This document shows positions 14,936 through 19,480 of a stretch of 19,480 nt of DNA, piece by piece. The stretch is taken from NCBI GenBank assembly GCA_011620785.1, contig WOYM01000031.1, positions 1 through 19,480 of the forward strand, in the 5' to 3' direction. Under the pieces are notes generated by a model, which had not been told where the DNA came from, searched no databases, and worked only from the letters and a program-made list of their open reading frames with translations. Each line of letters starts with the position of its first letter. The stretch's first letter is position 1. This DNA is from Methanothrix sp. (GTDB lineage: Archaea > Halobacteriota > Methanosarcinia > Methanotrichales > Methanotrichaceae). Both the position numbers and the translations under genes were made by a program.

Positions 14936-15088
14936 TTACTGCAATGATATATCATTATCTCCGAACTTCTCCGGCCAGAGGGTTCTCTCCTGGCTGCGCT
15001 GCTTGATCATATCCTCAGCCTCGGCTATTGTTATGTCGAAGACCTCAGCCAGTATCTCCGTAGCGGCTATGAGCTCCAGCTCTATCAT
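14936..15088 (-). CDS. Small acidic helical protein, 50 aa
   Basis: MIELELIAATEILAEVFDIT begins a 50-residue, largely helical, acidic protein (further on AEAEDMIKQRSQER, then WPEKFGD). ATG 15086-15088 is favoured over the longer frame because GGGAGGCG sits just upstream with good spacing. An AT-rich TTAAATTTT element about 50 bases upstream may be its promoter. It lies ahead of the 136-aa membrane protein on the same strand. I suspect a conserved small protein of Methanosarcinales, but cannot name a function. Confidence 0.65.
   Translation of the reverse strand: MIELELIAATEILAEVFDITIAEAEDMIKQRSQERTLWPEKFGDNDISLQ
14943..14956. promoter_or_regulatory. 14-bp palindrome with TATA core
   Basis: AATGATATATCATT is a perfect palindrome inside the last codons of the 50-aa gene. 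Its TATATA-like centre is about 28 bases before ATG 14921, the spacing expected for a leaderless archaeal transcript. It could also be an operator. Confidence 0.35.
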
Positions 15089-15177
15089 ATATTCGCCTCC
15101 CGTTCGCGAGCCATAGCAACTCAATGGTCACCAAAATTTAAGTAATTTGCTACTGGACTGGCTTGTCGTGCAGTTCC

Positions 15178-15219
15178 GGATTGACCTGAGAGGAATGGAC
15201 TTGATGGGAATGGACTTGA
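15178..15219. repeat. Tandem copies of the tRNA-Ala 3' end
   Basis: GGAATGGACTTGA occurs at 15192-15204 and again at 15207-15219, where it overlaps the 3' end of tRNA-Ala; a diverged copy, GGATTGACCTGA, is at 15178-15189. Spacing is 14-15 bases. Together they look like repeated partial copies of the tRNA tail. Confidence 0.7.
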
Positions 15220-15282
15220 CGGGATTTGAACCCGTGGCCTCCGCCTTGCGAAGGCGGCGATCTACCACTGATCTACAAGCCC
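15211..15282 (-). tRNA. tRNA-Ala (CGC anticodon)
   Basis: A 72-base cloverleaf on the minus strand. Acceptor GGGCTTG pairs with CAAGTCC, including the G3-U70 wobble that identifies alanine tRNAs; discriminator A. The anticodon arm CCGCC-TTCGCAA-GGCGG gives anticodon CGC (reads GCG). The T arm is ACGGG-TTCAAAT-CCCGT. CCA is not encoded and no intron is seen. A TATA element lies at 15298-15306. Confidence 0.95.
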
Positions 15283-15297
15283 AATGATCCTGGAACC

Positions 15298-15306
15298 AAT
15301 ATATTT
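15298..15306 (-). promoter_or_regulatory. TATA box of tRNA-Ala
   Basis: Minus-strand AAATATATT is centred about 20 bases upstream of the tRNA 5' end, just after the end of the EF-1 beta gene. Confidence 0.5.
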
Positions 15307-15327
15307 CCCAAAACGAGAGAGGTGGTT

Positions 15328-15597
15328 TTAAATCAGACCGACCTCTTCCACTTCCACTGACTCCACGCCGGGAAGTTTTCTCACCGCTTCCTCGATCTCA
15401 TCCGGGCTGCGGCCGCCCTTGTCATCCATGATGGTCACAACGATCAGAGCCTTGAGGCCAAATGCAATTGGTTTTTGCTCGATGGCATGCATTCTGGCGA
15501 AGCTGGGTACGGCTTTCCTTATATCTTCAGCCAGCTTTTCCAGGTCCACATCTGTGCTCTCAGGCATAACCTTCATTCTTACTGCTGCGTCTCCCAT
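15328..15597 (-). CDS. ef1b: Elongation factor 1-beta
   Basis: The archaeal nucleotide-exchange factor that reloads EF-1 alpha with GTP during translation. The 89-residue protein has the ferredoxin-like fold typical of the family: MGDAAVRMKVMPES, the helix DVDLEKLAEDIRKAVP, IEQKPIAFGLKALIVVTIM, a short DDKGG loop, and the end IEEAVRKLPGVESVEV. Length matches aEF-1 beta. The frame runs upstream to 15681, but GAGGTGA before ATG 15597 and the family N-terminus set the start. It lies 10 bases after the small zinc-ribbon gene, a pairing I recall from many euryarchaea, and is followed by tRNA-Ala. Confidence 0.95.
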   Translation of the reverse strand: MGDAAVRMKVMPESTDVDLEKLAEDIRKAVPSFARMHAIEQKPIAFGLKALIVVTIMDDKGGRSPDEIEEAVRKLPGVESVEVEEVGLI

Positions 15598-15607
15598 TAC
15601 TTTCACC

Positions 15608-15778
15608 TCATGGTCCTGTGAAGCCACAGGCCTTGCAGGTATAGACATTGCTCTGTTTTTTACATTTATTGCATCTGGCAATCACGGTTCCGCAGCTTGG
15701 GCAGGGAAACCTTGCTCCGCCCACGCCGGTCAGCGTAATGCCACATGATATGCATCTCTCTGGCATTTCTTCCTTCAT
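15608..15778 (-). CDS. Small zinc-ribbon protein (HVO_2753-like)
   Basis: A 56-residue protein with four cysteine pairs for two zinc sites: CISCG (residues 9-13), CPSCG (26-30), CNKCK (36-40) and CKACG (48-52). It ends GFTGP, the usual end of this euryarchaeal family. A strong GGAGGAGAT precedes ATG 15778. Members are encoded directly before EF-1 beta in many euryarchaea and are thought to bind nucleic acid or assist translation; a haloarchaeal member has been linked to swarming and biofilm formation. The stop is 10 bases before the EF-1 beta ATG, so co-translation is likely. The gene is easy to miss because of its length. Confidence 0.92.
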   Translation of the reverse strand: MKEEMPERCISCGITLTGVGGARFPCPSCGTVIARCNKCKKQSNVYTCKACGFTGP

Positions 15779-15828
15779 ATTATCTCCTCCCTGGTAGACC
15801 TATTTCTCTGTATAAACCTTCCCATTGA

Positions 15829-16479
15829 TCAATAGGATGGGGAAAGCTTCTGTCCATTGATAAATGTGCCGCCCTTTCCGCATCTCAACGCTACTGCAAA
15901 TGAGATCGGATCGGTGCCGTTAAGCACCCACATTCTCAATCCCGAAAGATCCCCCAATAGAAGCTTAATGGTGCCCTGATCGATGCAGCTTTCTCTTCCC
16001 AGGAGCTGGCGGGCAAAAAGCTCCTCTGCCACCGTTCCATCGATCAACACTCCATCCACATCTGTGGCTTTGATCAGGGGCAGGCCCAGCCTGGCTGCAA
16101 CCAGCAAAGCTATCGAGTCGGAGGTGTAGTCCCAGGAATGCTCCGGGCAAAAGTCATCCTCGGTCAGGGCTCGATAGGGGAGAAGGACATTCACCTCCCT
16201 TTTTTCTGGAATGCGAACCTCGGAGCTGAGACTGGCTCCATTTCCATCTGCAAGGAAAAAGGCATACTGCTCCATGGCCAGTACTGCCATCCAGTGGGCA
16301 GCCTCATCGCCCAAGCCCCTTTTGGCGTTAATCTCAAGGATCAGATCGGCAAACGGCCCTCCCCCAGGCACCACCAGGAAGCTGTAGTCCTCCTCGTCCG
16401 CGAGGGAGATCAGGACGCGCATCAGATCCCGGGAGGTTTCGATGAGGCTCCCTCCAAGCTTCAATACGTAAGATGGCAT
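15829..16479 (-). CDS. mfnE: [5-(aminomethyl)furan-3-yl]methyl phosphate kinase (MfnE)
   Basis: An amino-acid-kinase-fold enzyme that phosphorylates the aminomethylfuran phosphate intermediate of methanofuran, the C1 carrier of the first methanogenesis step. The 216-residue protein has the ATP-site YVLKLGGSLIE (residues 4-14), VVPGGGPFADLI, then the features typical of MfnE: EHSWDYTSDSIALLVAARLG, IKATDVDGVLIDG and VLNGTDP near the C-terminus. Length agrees with the M. jannaschii enzyme MJ0458. ATG 16479 is chosen because the family begins at the kinase strand; GTG 16497 is the alternative, and neither has a clear ribosome binding site. A TATA box lies about 49 bases upstream. It is divergent from the Nudix gene. 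Confidence 0.88.
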   Translation of the reverse strand: MPSYVLKLGGSLIETSRDLMRVLISLADEEDYSFLVVPGGGPFADLILEINAKRGLGDEAAHWMAVLAMEQYAFFLADGNGASLSSEVRIPEKREVNVLLPYRALTEDDFCPEHSWDYTSDSIALLVAARLGLPLIKATDVDGVLIDGTVAEELFARQLLGRESCIDQGTIKLLLGDLSGLRMWVLNGTDPISFAVALRCGKGGTFINGQKLSPSY

Positions 16480-16523
16480 GAGGATGAATAAGGTCACTAT
16501 CTGTATTTCAGCCTCTTCCTGAA

Positions 16524-16533
16524 GTATAAAAAG
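16524..16533 (-). promoter_or_regulatory. TATA box of mfnE
   Basis: Minus-strand CTTTTTATAC about 45-54 bases before ATG 16479 predicts a start near 16500 and a short leader. Confidence 0.5.
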
Positions 16534-16688
16534 ATGGACGAAGGCCGATTGGATGTAGGGTAGGAGGGATCCATATTATCGACCTTTGCCGTATATCTCC
16601 CCGGCTCTCGACGTAGATAAGGCTTTTGGTTGTGTTATGGATGTAACTGATAGATAATAATAGCATATAGAGCGGCCTGAGGAATGAG

Positions 16689-17120
16689 ATGAAAAGAGAG
16701 ATTAAAACCCCCCTGCTGGCTGCAGATGCAGTCATACTCTTCCAGGATGGGATTGTGCTGATAAGAAGGAACAACCCGCCCTATCAAGGCTGCTATGCCC
16801 TGCCGGGCGGCTTTGTGGAGATAGGGGAAACGATCGAAGATGCAGCGATAAGGGAGGCTCGGGAGGAGACGGGGCTTGATATCAATCTGCTGGGGCTGGT
16901 GGGCGTCTACTCCGATCCCGCCCGCGATCCAAGGGGCCATGTGGTCTCAGCTGCCTTTCTCGCTCGGGCGAGTGGCAGGCTCCAATCCGGCTCAGACGCC
17001 CGGTCTGCCCAGGTCTTCCCTCGGGAGGAGCTGCCCAGGCTTGCCTTTGACCATGAGCAAATCATCAGTGATGCCCTCCACCTGGAGGAGGTCCTGGGAA
17101 ATAGTAATGAGAATGGATGA
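16689..17120 (+). CDS. Nudix hydrolase
   Basis: A 143-residue pyrophosphohydrolase acting on nucleoside diphosphates linked to another moiety. The complete Nudix box spans residues 41-63 (Gly41, Glu47, then REAREETGL at 55-63), matching G-x5-E-x7-REUxEExGU. The N-terminus (AADAVILFQDGIVLIRRNNP) and the PGGFVE lead resemble ADP-ribose pyrophosphatase-like members, but substrate cannot be fixed from sequence. GAGGA at 16679-16683 lies five bases before ATG 16689. It lies upstream of gltX with an 85-base gap and diverges from mfnE across about 200 bases in which I see only promoter-like AT-rich sequence. Confidence 0.93.
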   Translation: MKREIKTPLLAADAVILFQDGIVLIRRNNPPYQGCYALPGGFVEIGETIEDAAIREAREETGLDINLLGLVGVYSDPARDPRGHVVSAAFLARASGRLQSGSDARSAQVFPREELPRLAFDHEQIISDALHLEEVLGNSNENG

Positions 17121-17205
17121 GTTTGATGGATGATTGAGGATCTGTGCATCAAATTAATGTAGAGCGAAAAAGATATGCCTTTGCCCCTTCTGGGAGAGGT
17201 ATTCA

Positions 17206-18885
17206 ATGGAAGAGATAAGAGAGCTCATCGAGAAATATGCGCTGCAGAACGCGGTGAAGTACAATGCCGCCCCCAATGCCGGGGCGGTCATGGGCAAGCT
17301 CATGGGAGAGCGTCCGGAGCTTCGCAGTCGGGCAAAGGAGGTTTCGCCCCTGATAGGTGAGGTTTTGGCCGAGGTTAAAAAGACCAGCCCTGAGGAGTGG
17401 AAGAGGAGGCTGGAGGAGATAGCGCCTGAGCTATTGGTGCAGCTCTCAGAGAAAAAGGAGCCTGACAAGGGACTGCCCAAACTAGAGGGTGCTGAGGGTG
17501 GAGTGGTAATGCGTTTTGCCCCTAATCCCAACGGCCCGCCCACTTTGGGCAGTGCCCGGGGAATCATCGTCAACTCGGAGTATGTGAAAAAGTATGGTGG
17601 CAAGTTCATCATCCGTTTTGATGACACCGATCCCGTGAAAAAAAGGCCCATGCCCGAGGCATATGGCTGGTACCTGGAGGACTGCAATTGGCTTGGCGCC
17701 CACCCGGATCAGGTGATTGTCGCCAGCGAGAGGATTGAGCAGTACTATCCCATTGCCGAGGAGCTGATCCGCCGGGGTGGGGCTTATGTCTGCCGCTGCC
17801 CCCAGGCGGCCTTCAAAGAGCACAAGGAGAAGGGAATAGAGTGCATTGACCGGGGCCAGAGCATCGAGGAGAACCTGGAGCTCTGGAAAAAGATGCTGGA
17901 CGGAACCCTCAAAGAGGGTGAGGCGGTCCTGCGGGTGAAGACTGATATGCACCACAAGGACCCAGCGATTCGGGACTGGCCGGCCTTCAGGATCGTCACC
18001 GCCCCGCACCCGCTGGTGGGAGATAAATACCGGGTCTGGCCGCTGCTCGACTTCGAGTCGGCGGTGGAGGACCACCTGCTGGGCACCACCCACATCATCC
18101 GGGGCAAGGACCTGGCGGACAGCGGAAGCAGGCAGAGGTATCTGTACTCATATCTCGGCTGGGAGTATCCGCGGGTGATTCACTGGGGCAGGGTCAAGAT
18201 TCATCAGTTCGGCTCCTTTTCGACGAGCAAGCTGAGAAAGGCGATTGAGGCGGGAGAGTATTCGGGCTGGGACGAACCAAGGGTGCCCACAGTGCGGGCG
18301 ATGCGCTGCCGGGGAATCCGGTCTGAAGCCCTGAGAAAGTTCATGATCGATCTTGGCGTTGGTGAGACGGACATCAGCCTGAGCATGGACTCGATTTATG
18401 CGGAGAACCGCAAATTGGTGGACCCGGAGGCCAACCGCCGCTTCTTCGTCTGGGAGCCGGTGGAGCTGGAGATAGAGGGCGATGTGCCCCTGATGGCGCA
18501 CGCGCCCCTGCATCCCACTGACGAGCGGGGATTCCGGGAGATTCCTGCGGGAAACAGGCTGTTCATCTGCAGGAGCGATCTGGAGGGTTTCCGGGTGGGG
18601 GATAACATTCGGCTCAAGGACCTGTGCAATGTCCAGATTACCAGCCTGGAGCCTGCCAGAGCACGCTTTTTGGGCAAGGACATGGGCAAACGGATCAAGA
18701 TCATTCATTGGGCGCCAGCGGACGGGGTGAAGGTCAGGGTATTGAAGCCCGATGGCATGGACGAGGGCCTGGGCGAGGCGGGAATTGCAGAGGAGCTGGG
18801 GAAAGTCGTGCAGTTCGAGAGATATGGATTTGTGCGGGTCAATAAAATTGGCGAGCCGATATTGGCGTATTTTGCTCATAGGTAG
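17206..18885 (+). CDS. gltX: Glutamyl-tRNA synthetase, archaeal type
   Basis: Charges glutamate to tRNA-Glu and, in archaea using GatDE, is glutamate-only for tRNA-Glu. The 559-residue class I enzyme has a helical N-terminal extension (about 1-95), a Rossmann catalytic domain beginning VVMRFAPNPNGP, and the archaeal/eukaryotic-type beta-barrel anticodon domain (from about 410). The position of the HIGH signature reads TLGS (113-116), and KMSKS reads FSTSK (338-342). The rest of the active site is well kept (FIIRFDDTDP, DFESAVEDHLLGTTHIIRGKD). A variant HIGH may be normal in Methanosarcinales, but I cannot confirm it here. GGGAGAGGT (17192-17200) lies five bases before ATG 17206. Confidence 0.96.
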   Translation: MEEIRELIEKYALQNAVKYNAAPNAGAVMGKLMGERPELRSRAKEVSPLIGEVLAEVKKTSPEEWKRRLEEIAPELLVQLSEKKEPDKGLPKLEGAEGGVVMRFAPNPNGPPTLGSARGIIVNSEYVKKYGGKFIIRFDDTDPVKKRPMPEAYGWYLEDCNWLGAHPDQVIVASERIEQYYPIAEELIRRGGAYVCRCPQAAFKEHKEKGIECIDRGQSIEENLELWKKMLDGTLKEGEAVLRVKTDMHHKDPAIRDWPAFRIVTAPHPLVGDKYRVWPLLDFESAVEDHLLGTTHIIRGKDLADSGSRQRYLYSYLGWEYPRVIHWGRVKIHQFGSFSTSKLRKAIEAGEYSGWDEPRVPTVRAMRCRGIRSEALRKFMIDLGVGETDISLSMDSIYAENRKLVDPEANRRFFVWEPVELEIEGDVPLMAHAPLHPTDERGFREIPAGNRLFICRSDLEGFRVGDNIRLKDLCNVQITSLEPARARFLGKDMGKRIKIIHWAPADGVKVRVLKPDGMDEGLGEAGIAEELGKVVQFERYGFVRVNKIGEPILAYFAHR

Positions 18886-18907
18886 TCTGCGGATTTCCAG
18901 GACCATT

Positions 18908-19132
18908 TCACTCTTTTTTGAACTTTGATTCCAGATCCTTTAGGCTGTCTTCATAGGCCTTCCACTCGATGAAATCGTCACAGAGTTCGAAATCCTCAGG
19001 AAGCTTCCTCAGTCTCGCCTCGAAAGCGGAGATATTGCAGCCGTGTTTATCCTCAAACGACCGGATCCTGTCTTTTAAAGGAGATATCTCGGAGATTAGT
19101 TTCAGGTCCCCAAATGTCGTTAAGAATAAATT
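18908..19132 (-). pseudogene. Start-less antitoxin-like small ORF (TumA-like, tentative)
   Basis: A 74-codon frame, bounded upstream by a stop, has no ATG, GTG or TTG before the protein-like region GDLKLISEISPLKDRIRSFE. It continues through a charged helical segment (EARLRKLPEDFELCDD) to the ending FIEWKAYEDSLKDLESKF. The composition and the DD-x-IEW ending resemble small archaeal antitoxins that accompany DUF6516/TumE-type toxins; I recall this only loosely. It overlaps the 3' part of the HicB-like frame in a different phase. Either its start codon was lost, it uses an unusual start, or it was once read from a longer upstream gene. No toxin gene is visible. Confidence 0.45.
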
Positions 19133-19313
19133 TTAAGCCTCTATCGCTTTGTTCTCTATTGGCCAGGGATTCCAGACAGCCTGCAATTGCCTCTTTGATG
19201 TTCTTTTTGGCCTCCTCTACATCATCTCCCTGAGAATGACATCCTGGAAGCGCTGGACAGCTCACTATGTAGCCACCCTCTTCGGCCTCCTGAAGGACTA
19301 CTTTGAAGTTCAT
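19053..19313 (-). CDS. HicB-like antitoxin domain protein
   Basis: The first ~53 of 86 residues are a clear HicB fold: MNFKVVLQEAEEGGYIVSCP, then ALPGCHSQGDDVEEAKKNIKEAIAGCLESL. HicB antitoxins bind and neutralise the HicA mRNA interferase. The C-terminal ~30 residues look unrelated to the family and overlap the start-less ORF in another frame, so the native C-terminus was probably replaced or frameshifted. No HicA-like gene (about 60-80 residues with a conserved G-x-H) is seen beside it within the window. The ATG at 19311-19313 lies four bases after a stop of the frame entering from the right edge. No good ribosome binding site is present. Confidence 0.7.
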   Translation of the reverse strand: MNFKVVLQEAEEGGYIVSCPALPGCHSQGDDVEEAKKNIKEAIAGCLESLANREQSDRGLKFILNDIWGPETNLRDISFKRQDPVV

Positions 19314-19317
19314 GCTA

Positions 19318-19480
19318 TTAGATCGCTGTGAAAGCTAAAAATCCTTGCGAGATCGATATCGATTCGGCCTCGAAGCCCCCGGCTGCAATCAGCTTGACTG
19401 AAAGATCCTGGAGCACGAAAAGGCAACTCGCATTGCAGCCCACCAGGCGCTGCCAGAAGCCCAGGTGGCCCACTTCTCCT
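19318..19480 (-). CDS. Possible C-terminus of a protein running off the right edge
   Basis: A minus-strand frame open to the window edge covers about 53 residues, including LVKLIAAGG-like (SVKLIAAGGFEAESISIS) and the ending QGFLAFTAI. This pattern resembles the last strand-helix-strand of SAM-dependent methyltransferases, but the match is generic. It stops four bases before the HicB-like ATG, which would fit an operon. The rest lies outside the window, so identity is open. Confidence 0.3.
   Translation of the reverse strand, partial: GEVGHLGFWQRLVGCNASCLFVLQDLSVKLIAAGGFEAESISISQGFLAFTAI

Noticed and set aside
1..19480. CRISPR array, rRNA or complete insertion sequence
   Set aside because: No regularly spaced long repeats, rRNA signatures or transposase motifs were seen on either strand.

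Overview
The window reads as a chromosomal segment from a methanogenic archaeon of the Methanosarcinales, most likely a Methanothrix (Methanosaeta)-like organism. This rests on linked genes for methanofuran (mfnE) and methanopterin (beta-RFAP synthase) biosynthesis, an archaeal-type glutamyl-tRNA synthetase, EF-1 beta beside its small zinc-ribbon partner, a split archaeal glutamate synthase, TATA-box promoters and strong GGAGG-type ribosome binding sites. The genus is inferred.

Layout. Positions 1-426 are gene-poor and begin very AT-rich. Positions 427-3932 hold envelope and orphan genes: a secreted/membrane protein, a divergent protein with two FAS1 domains, an exported protein and a hypothetical protein. 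queE (archaeosine pathway) follows at 4170-4775. Positions 4950-5710 are a degraded patch: a cyclophilin-like gene with an internal deletion and frameshift, tRNA-Gly(CCC), and a C-terminal scrap of an S9 prolyl-oligopeptidase beginning directly after the tRNA.

Positions 5959-13092 form a nitrogen-assimilation block on the + strand: glnA, then glutamate synthase split into three proteins (amidotransferase, ferredoxin-fused FMN synthase core, GXGXG domain). They are followed by a short formate-dehydrogenase-like molybdopterin protein and two polyferredoxins. No flavin-type GltD is present. The last three genes therefore look like an alternative electron-input module for glutamate synthase, and this is the most interesting system here. 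The molybdopterin protein keeps its 4Fe-4S motif and Mo/W-ligand cysteine but lacks roughly 240 residues of the middle of the fold.

A perfect hairpin at 13088-13118 separates this block from minus-strand genes: beta-RFAP synthase, a small-ORF cluster (50, 136 and 44 aa), tRNA-Ala(CGC) with its 3' end duplicated next to it, EF-1 beta, a 56-aa zinc-ribbon protein and mfnE. The + strand resumes with a Nudix hydrolase and gltX, whose HIGH motif is replaced by TLGS. The right end carries an orphan HicB-like ORF overlapping a start-less antitoxin-like ORF, then a partial reading frame running off the edge.

Together, glnA/glutamate synthase make glutamine and glutamate, gltX charges glutamate to tRNA, and the cofactor genes serve the C1 pathway of methanogenesis. 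No CRISPR array, complete insertion sequence, rRNA or replication origin was seen.
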